A stretch of 64,000 nucleotides of DNA from contig NZ_JANARS010000002.1 in assembly GCF_024199985.1 (NCBI RefSeq), forward strand, positions 124,001 to 188,000, given 5' to 3'. Positions 35,258-44,486 of the stretch are shown one piece after another. Position numbers and translations under genes: made by a program. The notes under the pieces are model-generated. The model worked only from the letters and a program-made list of their open reading frames with translations. It was not told the origin of the DNA and ran no database searches. The stretch is from Nocardioides pinisoli. Its GTDB lineage: Bacteria > Actinomycetota > Actinomycetes > Propionibacteriales > Nocardioidaceae. Within the stretch, counting starts at the first letter, position 1; each line of letters starts with the position of its first letter.

Positions 35258-37375
35258 TCAGACGGTAGCGACGTCGGAGTCGCGGGAGCCCACGCTCTTG
35301 AGGGCGATGACGAGCGCGGCGCTGAGCAGCACGCCCGCGACGAGCGCGATGACGAAGCCGAGCACGCCGTCGACAGCGAAGAGCACGAAGATGCCGCCGT
35401 GCGGGGCGCGCAGCCCCACGTCGAGGCCCATCGACAGCGCTCCGGTCAGCGCGCTGCCCGCCATGATGGACGGGATCACGCGCAGCGGGTCGGCGGCCGC
35501 GAACGGGATCGCGCCCTCGGTGATGAAGGACGCGCCCATCGCCCAGGCGGCCTTGCCGTTCTCGCGCTCGGGCACGGTGAAGAGGCCGGGGCGTACGACG
35601 GTGGCCAGCGCGAGGGCCAGGGGCGGCACCATGCCGGCGAGCATGACGGCTGCCATGACCTTGAGCTCGGGGGCGTCCGTCGCGGTGGCCGCGGCGCCGA
35701 GACCGGTGGTCGCGAAGGCGTAGGCGGTCTTGTTGAGCGGGCCACCCATGTCGAAGGCCATCATCAGGCCGAGGATGACGCCGAGGACGATCGCCGAGCC
35801 ACCCTGCAGGCTGTTGAGGCCGTCGGACAGCGCCTCCATGAGGGCGGCGAGGGGCTTGCCCAGCACGACCACCATCACGAAGCCGGAGATGAGGGTCGCC
35901 AGCAGCGGGATGACGAGCACCGGCATCAGCCCGCGCATCCACACGGGGACCTTCCAGCGCGAGATCCACAGTGCCACGATGCCGGCGAGGACGCCGCCGA
36001 CGATGCCGCCGAGGAAGCCGGAGTTGATGGTGCCGGCGATGGCACCCATCACGAAGCCCGGGGCGATGCCGGGGCGGTCGGCGATGGCGTAGGCGATGTA
36101 GCCGGCCAGGGCCGGCACGAGGAAGCCGAAGGCCGCTGCGCCGAGCGTGAAGAGCAGCGCTCCGATGTAGGCGAAGAACGCGCTGCCGCCGAGGGCGTGG
36201 TCGAGGCCGAGCTCCTCGACGTCGGGGAGGTTGAAGAAGGTGTTGTCCACCGCGATCGTCTGGCCGTCGTTGACGATCTCGTAGCCGCCGAAGAGGAAGC
36301 CGAGGGCGATGAGGAGACCACCGGCGGCGACGAACGGGATCATGTAGGAGACACCCGTCATCAGCACGCGACGGGTCTTCGCGCCGAACGACTCCGTGCC
36401 GGTCGTCGTGCCGCTCGAGTCGGACGCGGTGCCCTCGACCTTGGGCGCGCTCGCCGGGTCGGCGGCGTAGCGCAGGGCCTCGGCGATCATCGCGTCCGCG
36501 TCGTCGATCGGACGCTTCACGCCCGAGCTCACCATCGGCTTGCCGGCGAACCGGGACCGGTCGCGCACACCCACGTCGACGGCGAAGATCACCGCACCGG
36601 CGGCCGCGATCGTGTCGGGGGAGAGCGGCGTCGACCCGGCGGAGCCCTGGGTCTCGACCTGGAGCGGGACGCCGGCGCGCTCCGCAGCGGCCTCGAGGGC
36701 CTCGGCGGCCATGTAGGTGTGGGCGATGCCGGTCGGGCAGGCGGTGACCGCGACGAGGGACGTGGTGGTCCCCGAGCCGGCAGTCGCGGTGGTGGTCGCG
36801 GGGGCGGCGGGCGCGGGCGCGGCTGCGTCGGCTGCCTGGCCGGGAGCCGTCGTCTCGCCGCCACCCGGGACGGCGGCACCCGACGGTGCGCCCGACGCCG
36901 GAGCGGCGCTCTTCGCGGCGGCGGGCTCGCCGAGCTCGTGGGCGACCAGGTCGACGACCTCCTCGTCGCTCTCCGCGGACCGGAGCGCGTCGGTGAAGGC
37001 GGGCTTGACCAGCGCGCGCGCCAGCTTGGTGAGGATGGTGAGGTGGTCGGCGTCGCCACCGGCGGGAGCGGCGATCAGGAACGCGAGGTCGGCCGGCCCG
37101 TCCTTGGCGCCGAAGTCGACCGGCGGCTCGAGCCGCGCGAAGGCGAGCGTCGGCTCGTCGACGCCGGCCGTGCGGCAGTGCGGGATCGCGATGCCGCCCG
37201 GCAGGCCCGTCGCCGAGGTGGACTCGCGGGCGAACGCGTCCTCGATCAGCTGGTCCTTGCTGGTGGCGCGACCGGCGTCGTCGACGACGCCGGCGAGCGC
37301 GCGGATGACGTCGTGCTTGTCGGCGCCCCAGTCGGCGCCCAACCGGACGAGGTCGGTGGTGATGAGTGCGGTCAT
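35258..37375 (-). CDS. fruA: PTS fructose transporter, EIIABC fusion
   Basis: 705 aa. Domain order: EIIA (residues 1-150) with phospho-His H66 in IAIPHCRTAG; an Ala/Pro/Gly-rich linker (about 165-195); EIIB (about 205-300) with phospho-Cys C213 in VTACPTGIAHTYMAAEAL; and EIIC (about 335-690) with multiple membrane spans including GVSYMIPFVAAGGLLIALGF. It takes up fructose and yields fructose-1-phosphate, which FruK uses. The start overlaps the fruK stop by ATGA. Confidence 0.95.
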   Translation of the reverse strand: MTALITTDLVRLGADWGADKHDVIRALAGVVDDAGRATSKDQLIEDAFARESTSATGLPGGIAIPHCRTAGVDEPTLAFARLEPPVDFGAKDGPADLAFLIAAPAGGDADHLTILTKLARALVKPAFTDALRSAESDEEVVDLVAHELGEPAAAKSAAPASGAPSGAAVPGGGETTAPGQAADAAAPAPAAPATTTATAGSGTTTSLVAVTACPTGIAHTYMAAEALEAAAERAGVPLQVETQGSAGSTPLSPDTIAAAGAVIFAVDVGVRDRSRFAGKPMVSSGVKRPIDDADAMIAEALRYAADPASAPKVEGTASDSSGTTTGTESFGAKTRRVLMTGVSYMIPFVAAGGLLIALGFLFGGYEIVNDGQTIAVDNTFFNLPDVEELGLDHALGGSAFFAYIGALLFTLGAAAFGFLVPALAGYIAYAIADRPGIAPGFVMGAIAGTINSGFLGGIVGGVLAGIVALWISRWKVPVWMRGLMPVLVIPLLATLISGFVMVVVLGKPLAALMEALSDGLNSLQGGSAIVLGVILGLMMAFDMGGPLNKTAYAFATTGLGAAATATDAPELKVMAAVMLAGMVPPLALALATVVRPGLFTVPERENGKAAWAMGASFITEGAIPFAAADPLRVIPSIMAGSALTGALSMGLDVGLRAPHGGIFVLFAVDGVLGFVIALVAGVLLSAALVIALKSVGSRDSDVATV

Positions 37376-38331
37376 GCTGTGCCTCCGGGGGTGAGGACGG
37401 TGACGTCGACCAGCTCCGTGCGGAGCTGCGACGGCAGAGGGATGGTGGTGCCGGGGAGACCTGCGGCGGCGCTGCCGTAGGCGACGGCCAGTGCCAGGCG
37501 CTTGGGGGCGGGCAGCCCCCGGATGTCGCCGAGCAGGTAGCCGAAGAGGCTGGAGTCGCCCGCACCGACGGTGCTCACGACTGTGGTGGGGGGCGGGCTC
37601 GCGTGCCAGGCGCCCTCGGGCGTCACCAGCACGGCGCCGTTGCCGCCGAGGGTGGCCAGGACCGCCCCGACGCCGCGCTCGATCAGCTGGCGCGCCGCCG
37701 CCGCGGTCGCCCGCGGGTCGGACTCCAGCTCGTCGGCGTCGCCGCCGGTGAAGGAGGCCAGCTCCTCGCCGTTGGGCTTCATCAGGTCGGGTGCCGAGGC
37801 GGGGAGCGCGTCGACGAGCGCCTGGAGGGGGGCCTCGCTCGTGTCGACCGCCACGCGGCCGCCCACCTCGCGGAGTCGTCGCAGGAGGTCGGCGTAGAAC
37901 GTGGCGGGCGCGCCCGCGGGCAGGGAGCCGGCGAGCACCGTCCAGTCCGCGCTCGAGGCGCGCACCAGCACGGCCTGGGCCATCAGCTCGAGGTGGAGGG
38001 GCAGCACCGCGGCCCCGGGGGAGTTGAGCTTGGTGGTGGTGCCGTCGGGCTCGGTGACGGTGAGGTTGACCCGTACGTCGCCGGCGGGGCGCACCGGCCG
38101 GCAGTCGATGCCCGCGCCGAGCAGATCGAGGACGAAGGCGTCGTCCTTCGCGGCGGGTACGACGGCGATGCTGGGGATGTCGGCGCTGACGGCCGCGCGG
38201 GAGATGTTGACGCCCTTGCCTCCCGCCTGGGAGGTCACCGACGCCACCCGGTGCACCTGGCCGCGCTGCAGCTCGCCGTCGAGGGCGACCGTGCGGTCGA
38301 TGCTGGGGTTGGGGGTCAGGGTCAGGATCAT
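37372..38331 (-). CDS. fruK: 1-phosphofructokinase
   Basis: 319 aa, PfkB family. Phosphorylates fructose-1-phosphate to fructose-1,6-bisphosphate. The N-terminal signature TLTPNPSIDRTVALDG and GGKGVNISRA bind sugar and phosphate; the C-terminal PfkB motif with catalytic Asp is STVGAGDSSLFGYL. Overlaps fruR upstream and fruA downstream by ATGA, so the three are translationally coupled. Confidence 0.95.
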   Translation of the reverse strand: MILTLTPNPSIDRTVALDGELQRGQVHRVASVTSQAGGKGVNISRAAVSADIPSIAVVPAAKDDAFVLDLLGAGIDCRPVRPAGDVRVNLTVTEPDGTTTKLNSPGAAVLPLHLELMAQAVLVRASSADWTVLAGSLPAGAPATFYADLLRRLREVGGRVAVDTSEAPLQALVDALPASAPDLMKPNGEELASFTGGDADELESDPRATAAAARQLIERGVGAVLATLGGNGAVLVTPEGAWHASPPPTTVVSTVGAGDSSLFGYLLGDIRGLPAPKRLALAVAYGSAAAGLPGTTIPLPSQLRTELVDVTVLTPGGTA

Positions 38332-39095
38332 GCGACCACCACCTCGATGCCGGCGTCCTCGAGCGCGCGTCGGTCGGCCGGCTCCACGTCGCTGTCGGTG
38401 ACCAGCACGTCGATGCTGTCGAGGGTCGCGAAGCGCACGGCCGCCTCCACCCCGAGCTTGGTGGAGTCGGCCAGGACCACGGTCTTGCGGGCGCAGGCGA
38501 TCATCGCGCGCTTGCTGGCCGCCTCCTCGCTGTCCGGGGTGGTGAGTCCGTGCCCGACGGTGAGGCCGTTGGTGGCCAGGAACGCCACGTCGGCCCGCAG
38601 GTCGGCCAGGGCGGCGACGGTCTCGGCACCCACCGCGGCATGGGTGGTGGGGCGGACCTTGCCCGGCAGGAGGTGGAGCTCGATCTGGGGCAGGCCGGCC
38701 AGTCGGGTGGCGACCGGGACGGCATGGGTGATGACGACCAGCCGGTAGTCGCGGGGGAGGGCGGCCGCGAAGCGTGCGGTGGTGCTGCCCGCGTCGATCA
38801 CGACGACCGAGTCCGGGGGCGGCAGCAGGGAGACAGCGGCATTGGCGATGGCCTCCTTGGCCTGCGTGTTGGACTGGTCACGCTCGCCGATGCCTGATTC
38901 GATGACGGTGAGCGAACCGGCGGGCACTGCGCCACCGTGGACGCGTCGGACCAGTCCCATCCGGTCCAGCGTGGACAGGTCGCGGCGCACGGTCTCGGTG
39001 GTGACCTCGAACTGCTCGGCCAGCTGGACCACCGAGAGCCGGCCGCGCCGACTGATCAGGTGGGCCATCGCCTGCTGACGCTCTTCCGCGTACAT
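38328..39095 (-). CDS. fruR: DeoR/GlpR-family repressor of the fructose operon
   Basis: 255 aa. N-terminal helix-turn-helix of the DeoR type (RLSVVQLAEQFEVTTETVRR, DLSTLDRMGLVRRVHGGAVP). The C-terminal sugar-phosphate-sensing domain has VVIDAGSTTARFAAALP and FLATNGLTVGHGLTTPD. It is first in its operon and divergent from ptsI, so it very likely represses both, with fructose-1-phosphate as the expected inducer (family knowledge). The promoter TTGACA-17-TAAAAC on its strand contains the presumed operator. Confidence 0.9.
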   Translation of the reverse strand: MYAEERQQAMAHLISRRGRLSVVQLAEQFEVTTETVRRDLSTLDRMGLVRRVHGGAVPAGSLTVIESGIGERDQSNTQAKEAIANAAVSLLPPPDSVVVIDAGSTTARFAAALPRDYRLVVITHAVPVATRLAGLPQIELHLLPGKVRPTTHAAVGAETVAALADLRADVAFLATNGLTVGHGLTTPDSEEAASKRAMIACARKTVVLADSTKLGVEAAVRFATLDSIDVLVTDSDVEPADRRALEDAGIEVVVA

Positions 39096-39126
39096 CGGTC
39101 CACCTTTCCGGGGAGTCGATCTGTGT

Positions 39127-39181
39127 ATGTGTTGTTTTAGTCCCGAATGTGTTGCTTGTCAACCTACCCGTGTCCTACGGT
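39127..39181. promoter_or_regulatory. Divergent fruR/ptsI control region with FruR operator repeats
   Basis: ATGTGTTG occurs twice, at 39127-39134 and 39147-39154, 20 bases apart (two helix turns), matching the direct-repeat operators of DeoR-type regulators. For fruR (minus), TTGACA is at 39162-39157 and TAAAAC at 39139-39134 with a 17-base spacer; one repeat abuts the -10 and one lies in the spacer. For ptsI (plus), TACGGT (39176-39181) is 6 bases before the ATG, and TTGCTT (39152-39157) could be the -35, overlapping the second repeat. Confidence 0.7.
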
Positions 39182-39187
39182 GTGTCC

Positions 39188-40879
39188 ATGACCACATCCG
39201 CGCAGTCGCCCGCGAACACCCTCAGCGGGACCCCGGTGGTGCCGGGCGTCGCCGCCGGCCCGGTCCTCCACGTGCGCGGGGAGGTGTCGCCCGACGCGAT
39301 CGCGCGCTTCGGTGACGGCGACTTCGCCGACGCCGGCGCCGCCCTGGCGGCCTACGACGACGCGGTGGCCGCGGTCGCCGAGACCTTCACCACCAAGGCC
39401 GCCTCCGCCCAGGGGGCGGCGGCCGAGGTGCTCACCGCCAGCGCCGGGCTGGCGCGCGACAAGGGGCTGCGCTCCGGTGTCGCGAAGAACCTGCAGGGGG
39501 GCCAGGGGCCCGTCGCCGCCGTGCAGGGGGCGGTCGAGCAGTTCGTCACCATCTTCACCAACATGGGCGGCCTCATGGCCGAGCGCGTCACCGACCTGCG
39601 CGACATCGAGCGTCGCGTGGTCGCGCACCTCGTGGGCGAGCCCGCCCCCGGCGTGCCGACCCCGAGCGAGCCGTCGATCCTGGTGGCCGAGGACCTCGCG
39701 CCGAGCGACACGTCCGGCCTCGACCCCGACCTCGTCACCGCGCTGGTGACCGAGCGCGGCGGCGCCACCAGCCACACGGCGATCATCGCGCGGCAGCTCG
39801 GCATCCCCTGCGTCGTCGGGGCGGCCGGCGTGATGGACGTCCCGGCGGGCACGTTCGTCGTCGTCGACGGCGAGGCCGGCACCATCGAGCAGGGCGCCGA
39901 CCCCGAGGAGGCACGCTCGCGCGTCGAGGAGAGCCGCCGGGTGCGCGAGGAGCTCGCGAGCTGGAGCGGCCCCGCGGCGACCTCCGACGGGATGCCGGTC
40001 AAGCTGCTGGCCAACGTCGCCGACGGCGCCTCGGCCCAGTCCGCGGGCGGGGAGCCGGTGCAGGGCGTGGGCCTGTTCCGCACCGAGCTGTGCTTCCTCA
40101 ACCGCAAGGACGAGCCGAGCGTGGAGGAGCAGGCCGACATCTACTCCGAGGTCCTCGCGCCCTACTCCGACGGCCGCTACGTCGTCGTACGCACGCTCGA
40201 CGCCGGCTCGGACAAGCCGATCGCCTTCGCCACCCAGGAGGGCGAGGAGAACCCCGCCCTCGGCGTGCGCGGCCTGCGCCTCAGCTTCGGCAACCCCGCC
40301 CTGATGGACCGTCAGCTCGACGGCATCGCCGCGGCGGTCGAGCGCACCGGCACCGAGACATGGGTGATGGCCCCGATGGTGGCCACGGTCGCCGAGGCGG
40401 CCGACTTCGCCGGCAAGGTGCGCGAGCGCGGGCTCAAGGCCGGCGTGATGGTCGAGATCCCGAGCGCGGCGCTGCTCGCGCACCGCATGCTCGAGGTCGT
40501 CGACTTCCTCTCGATCGGCACCAACGACCTCACCCAGTACGCCATGGCCGCCGACCGCATGGCCACCGACCTCGCCCACCTCACCGATCCCTGGCAGCCG
40601 GCGGTCCTGCAGCTCATCGCGATCACCGCCCACGCCGGCACCGAGGCCGGCAAGCCGGTCGGCGTGTGCGGCGAGGCCGCCGCCGATCCGCTGCTCGCCA
40701 CGGCGCTGATCGGGATGGGCATCTCCTCGCTCTCCATGGCGGCACGCGCCGTACGTCCCGTCGGCGCCCAGCTCGGCAAGGTCAGCTTCGAGACGTGCGA
40801 GGCCGCGGCCGAGGCCGCCCTCGGCGCGCCCGACCCGATGGCGGCGCGCGCCGCCGTCCGCGAGCTGCTCGGCCACTGA
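39188..40879 (+). CDS. ptsI: PTS enzyme I (phosphoenolpyruvate-protein phosphotransferase)
   Basis: 563 aa. Transfers phosphate from PEP to HPr. The phospho-His is H196 in RGGATSHTAIIARQLGIPCV. The PEP-binding barrel has GVGLFRTELCFLNR, DAGSDKPIAF and the catalytic-Cys region VGVCGEAAADP. DLTQYAMAADR is also present. The start at 39188 follows a leaderless hexamer; the longer open frame (from 39149) runs through the operator. Shares control with the divergent fruR operon. Confidence 0.95.
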   Translation: MTTSAQSPANTLSGTPVVPGVAAGPVLHVRGEVSPDAIARFGDGDFADAGAALAAYDDAVAAVAETFTTKAASAQGAAAEVLTASAGLARDKGLRSGVAKNLQGGQGPVAAVQGAVEQFVTIFTNMGGLMAERVTDLRDIERRVVAHLVGEPAPGVPTPSEPSILVAEDLAPSDTSGLDPDLVTALVTERGGATSHTAIIARQLGIPCVVGAAGVMDVPAGTFVVVDGEAGTIEQGADPEEARSRVEESRRVREELASWSGPAATSDGMPVKLLANVADGASAQSAGGEPVQGVGLFRTELCFLNRKDEPSVEEQADIYSEVLAPYSDGRYVVVRTLDAGSDKPIAFATQEGEENPALGVRGLRLSFGNPALMDRQLDGIAAAVERTGTETWVMAPMVATVAEAADFAGKVRERGLKAGVMVEIPSAALLAHRMLEVVDFLSIGTNDLTQYAMAADRMATDLAHLTDPWQPAVLQLIAITAHAGTEAGKPVGVCGEAAADPLLATALIGMGISSLSMAARAVRPVGAQLGKVSFETCEAAAEAALGAPDPMAARAAVRELLGH

Positions 40880-40907
40880 GACCCACCCACCTCACGACGG
40901 AGGAAGC

Positions 40908-42644
40908 ATGACTTCAGCGTACGACCGCTACCGCGCGGCCGATTCCGACCTGCCGGAGGAGGCCTGGGCCTGGAACCTGCACGGCGCGGGGGAGGACAAC
41001 ATGGGCAAGGACGGAGCGCCCGAGCTGGTCCCCGTTCCCCGGCCCGATGCCGACCACATGCTCGTGCGGATCGACAGCGTCGGGCTCTGCTTCTCCGACG
41101 TGAAGATCATGCGGCAGGGCGGCAGCCACCCCAAGCTCTACGACCGCGACCTGTCCGCGGACCCCACGCGGCTGGGCCACGAGGTCAGCCTCACCGTCAT
41201 CGAGGTCGGCGACAACCTCAAGGACCGCTACCACGCCGGCCAGCGGCTGGCCGTGCAGCCCGACATCTACCAGGACGGCAGGAGCACGGCCTACGGCTAC
41301 ACGATCCCCGGCGGGCTGATCCAGTACCACCTCATGGGCGCGGAGATGCTCGAGACCGACGACGGGGCGTGCCTGCTGCCCCTGCCCGACATGATGGGGT
41401 ACGCCGAGGCCTCGACGCTGGAGCCCTGGGGGTGCGTGATGGCGGCCTACACCCAGCGTCGCCGGCTGGAGCCCAGGGCGGGCGGGACGATGTGGATCGT
41501 CGGCCGGCCGGGGGACGAGCGGGACTACACCTTCTCGACCGGGCTGGACGCTCCGGCCACCATCGTGATGACCGACGTGCCCGCGTCGGTGGCGAAGCTC
41601 GTGGAGCGCACCTCGGCCACCACCGTCGTGCGCGACGGCCTCGGCGCCGACGACTTCCAGGCACTGGTGGACGAGCTGACCGAAGGTGCCGGCTTCGACG
41701 ACATCGTCGTGCTCGACCCGCGTTCCGCGGCGACCGTGGGTGCCGTCGCGAAGCACATCGCCCGGCGAGGCACGCTCAACATGGTGGGCGAGACCGCGCT
41801 CGACGGCCTGGTGGACACCGACGTGGGCCGCCTGCACTACGACTACACCGCCTATGTCGGTGGTCGCGGCCCGGACATCGCCGCCTCCTACGGAGAGGCG
41901 CGCAACCGGGCCGACCTGCGCTCGCGGGGGACGACGGTCTTCGTCGGCGCCGGCGGTCCCATGGGGCTGATGCACGTCCAGAGGGCCATCCAGCAGCCCG
42001 ACGGTCCCCGCACGATCGTCGCCACCGAGGTGAGCGACGAACGCCTGAAGAGCCTCGAGGACCGGCTGGGCCACCTGGCGGCGAGCAACGACTGCGAGCT
42101 GATCACCTTCAACTCCCAGACCGCGGCGGAGTCCCTGCACGACTTCGTCATGGGGCTCACGGACGGTCGGGGGGCCGACGACGTGGTGGTCAGCGTCCCC
42201 ATCGCCGGAGTGATGGCCGAGGCCGACACCCTGATGAACCCCGACGGCATGCTGGTCTTCTTCGCCGGCGTCCCCAACGGCACGCTGGCGCCGCTCGACC
42301 TCAGCAGGGTCTACCTGGACAACGCCCAGTACACCGGGACGTCAGGCCTGACCATCCACGACCAGCAGCAGGTGGTGGACCTGGCCGTCCAGGGTCAGCT
42401 CTCCCCGGGATCCATCGTGGGCGCCGTCGGCGGCATGCGGGCGGCCAAGGACGGCCTCCAGGCCCTGGTCGACGGGACCTACTCCGGCAAGGTGCTGATC
42501 TTCCCCCAGATCCACGACCTCCCCCTCATGGGCCTCCACGAGCTGGGGGAGAAGCTGCCGGAGGTCGCCGCGGAGCTCGGGCCGGGCGACACGTGGAACG
42601 GCGAGGCCGAACGGGCGCTGTTCGACAGCCAGCTGAGCAGCTAG
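40908..42644 (+). CDS. Zinc-type alcohol (polyol-phosphate?) dehydrogenase with an extra domain
   Basis: 578 aa, much longer than the usual 340-410 for medium-chain dehydrogenases. The GroES-like catalytic part has the zinc ligands C61 in VGLCFSDVKI and H91/E92 in RLGHEVSLTVIEVG; the four-Cys structural zinc site is absent. Two Rossmann-like segments follow: one at about residues 190-305 (GGTMWIVGRPGDER) and a second at about 343-510 with a good glycine loop (TTVFVGAGGPMGLMHVQRAI). It stands between ptsI and the mannitol-type EIICB, where a hexitol-phosphate dehydrogenase is expected (compare SorE), so this is the likely role. GGAGG lies upstream of the ATG. Confidence 0.7.
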   Translation: MTSAYDRYRAADSDLPEEAWAWNLHGAGEDNMGKDGAPELVPVPRPDADHMLVRIDSVGLCFSDVKIMRQGGSHPKLYDRDLSADPTRLGHEVSLTVIEVGDNLKDRYHAGQRLAVQPDIYQDGRSTAYGYTIPGGLIQYHLMGAEMLETDDGACLLPLPDMMGYAEASTLEPWGCVMAAYTQRRRLEPRAGGTMWIVGRPGDERDYTFSTGLDAPATIVMTDVPASVAKLVERTSATTVVRDGLGADDFQALVDELTEGAGFDDIVVLDPRSAATVGAVAKHIARRGTLNMVGETALDGLVDTDVGRLHYDYTAYVGGRGPDIAASYGEARNRADLRSRGTTVFVGAGGPMGLMHVQRAIQQPDGPRTIVATEVSDERLKSLEDRLGHLAASNDCELITFNSQTAAESLHDFVMGLTDGRGADDVVVSVPIAGVMAEADTLMNPDGMLVFFAGVPNGTLAPLDLSRVYLDNAQYTGTSGLTIHDQQQVVDLAVQGQLSPGSIVGAVGGMRAAKDGLQALVDGTYSGKVLIFPQIHDLPLMGLHELGEKLPEVAAELGPGDTWNGEAERALFDSQLSS

Positions 42645-42685
42645 CGGAGCGCACGACGCACTCTGGCTCGGCCAAAACCACAAGG

Positions 42686-42742
42686 TCGGGCACAAATTGT
42701 GCCCGAATGCTTGGCAACGTGCCCGAACGTGAGGTTTAATCT
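42686..42742 (+). promoter_or_regulatory. mtlA operator and promoter
   Basis: A perfect 21-bp palindrome, TCGGGCACAA-A-TTGTGCCCGA, is at 42686-42706. A second half site (GTGCCCGAA) is at 42719-42727. TTGGCA (42711-42716) and TTTAAT (42735-42740) form a promoter with an 18-base spacer. The palindrome touches the -35 and the half site is in the spacer, which fits a repressor with one main and one auxiliary site. The regulator is not obvious in the window. Confidence 0.65.
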
Positions 42743-42791
42743 GGTCATCATGTGATGGGGGTCACCCCGCGTTCAACTGGAGGACATCAGC

Positions 42792-44342
42792 ATGGCGACC
42801 ACAACTTCCACACCCGCGGGCGGTACGTCGGCCCGGGTGCGCGTGCAACGCTTCGGCACCTTCCTCTCCAACATGATCATGCCGAACATCCCGGCACTGA
42901 TCGCGTGGGGACTTCTCACCGCCCTGTTCATCGACGTCGGGTGGCTGCCCAACGCCGATCTCGCCACGATGGTCGGCCCGACCATCCACTACCTGCTCCC
43001 GATCCTCATCGCCGCCACCGGCGGCCGCATGGTCCACGGCGACCGAGGTGCCGTCGTCGGTGCCTTCGCGGTCATGGGTGCGATCGCGGGCTCCGACCTC
43101 CTCATCGCCAACTTCAACGCCGACGCCCTGGCGGCCTGGGTCGCCGACGGCAACGACGCGGCGGACTACAGCTCGCTCGGCCAGGTCCACATGTTCATCG
43201 GCGCGATGATCCTCGGCCCGCTCGCGGCCTGGGTGATGAAGCGCCTCGACGCGATCTGGGACGGCAAGGTCAAGCCCGGCTTCGAGATGCTCGTCAACAT
43301 GTTCTCGGCGGGCATCGTCGCCTTCGTGATGGCGATCGTCGGCTTCTGGGTCGTCGCGCCGGTCGTCAACGAGATCATGGAGGTCCTCGGCAACGGCGTG
43401 GAGACCCTGGTCGACAACAACCTGCTCCCGCTGACCTCGCTGATCATCGAGCCCGCCAAGGTCTTCTTCCTGAACAACGCCATCAACCACGGTGTGCTGA
43501 CGCCGCTCGGACTGACCGAGGCCGCCGAGACCGGCCAGTCGGTGCTGTTCCTGCTCGAGGCCAACCCCGGCCCCGGCCTCGGCCTGCTGCTGGCGATCTC
43601 GTTCTTCGGCAAGGGCATCGCCAAGGCCACCGCCCCCGGTGCCGCGATCATCCAGTTCTTCGGCGGCATCCACGAGATCTACTTCCCCTACGTGCTGATG
43701 AAGCCCAAGCTGATCCTGGCGATGATCGCCGGCGGCATGACCGGTGTGGCCGTCAACGTCGCCTTCGACGTGGGCCTCCGTGCTCCGGCGGCACCGGGCT
43801 CGATCTTCGCGGTCTACGCCCAGACGGCCCGCGGCAGCTTCCTCGGCGTCACGCTCGCCGTGATCGCCTCCGCTGCGGTGACCTTCGCCGTCGCCGCCGT
43901 GCTGCTGAGGTTCGACAAGTCCGGGGACGAGGGTGACCTCGCCGCGGCCACCGCCCAGATGGAGGCCAACAAGGGCAAGAAGTCGTCGGTCGCGTCCGCA
44001 CTGACCGGTGCCACCACGGCCACCGCGGCCACCACGGCCACGACGACCCGCGAGATCCGCAACATCGTGTTCGCGTGCGACGCGGGCATGGGGTCCTCGG
44101 CGATGGGCGCCTCGGTGCTCCGCAAGAAGATCCAGGACGCGGGACACTCCGAGGTCACGGTGGTGAACAAGGCCATCGCCAACCTCGACGACAGCTACGA
44201 CCTCGTGGTCAGCCACCAGGACCTGACCGACCGGGCCCGCCAGAAGACCCCGTCCGCCGAGCACGTCTCGGTCGACAACTTCATGGCCAGCCCCCGCTAC
44301 GACGAGATCGTGGAGAGGGTGCGCGACACCAACCGCACCTGA
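42792..44342 (+). CDS. mtlA: PTS mannitol-type transporter, EIICB
   Basis: 516 aa. The EIIC part (about 1-370) has the mannitol-family membrane motif GGIHEIYFPYVLMKP and LSNMIMPNIPALIAWGLLTA at the start. A Thr/Ala-rich linker (about 395-418) leads to EIIB with phospho-Cys C429 in NIVFACDAGMGSSAMGAS. The EIIA partner is a separate gene (mtlF) downstream. It imports and phosphorylates mannitol or a similar hexitol. TGGAGG is before the ATG. A strong terminator follows. Confidence 0.92.
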   Translation: MATTTSTPAGGTSARVRVQRFGTFLSNMIMPNIPALIAWGLLTALFIDVGWLPNADLATMVGPTIHYLLPILIAATGGRMVHGDRGAVVGAFAVMGAIAGSDLLIANFNADALAAWVADGNDAADYSSLGQVHMFIGAMILGPLAAWVMKRLDAIWDGKVKPGFEMLVNMFSAGIVAFVMAIVGFWVVAPVVNEIMEVLGNGVETLVDNNLLPLTSLIIEPAKVFFLNNAINHGVLTPLGLTEAAETGQSVLFLLEANPGPGLGLLLAISFFGKGIAKATAPGAAIIQFFGGIHEIYFPYVLMKPKLILAMIAGGMTGVAVNVAFDVGLRAPAAPGSIFAVYAQTARGSFLGVTLAVIASAAVTFAVAAVLLRFDKSGDEGDLAAATAQMEANKGKKSSVASALTGATTATAATTATTTREIRNIVFACDAGMGSSAMGASVLRKKIQDAGHSEVTVVNKAIANLDDSYDLVVSHQDLTDRARQKTPSAEHVSVDNFMASPRYDEIVERVRDTNRT

Positions 44343-44359
44343 CCCCGGCGCGACCGGAC

Positions 44360-44398
44360 GTCGAGCCCGGCCCTCCCCCCGTGGGGGCCGGGCTCGAC
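44360..44398 (+). terminator. Terminator after mtlA
   Basis: GTCGAGCCCGGCCC (44360-44373) and its exact complement (44385-44398) form a 14-bp stem with an 11-base loop, followed by a short pyrimidine run. Some read-through into mtlF or a separate promoter must supply EIIA. Confidence 0.75.
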
Positions 44399-44486
44399 CT
44401 TCGCCGGCCCCGCTCCGCCGCGAGCGTGTGGTCTGATGACTTCCACCCGACACCCACCCGAACACTGCGAGGAAGAGAGACGCCAG

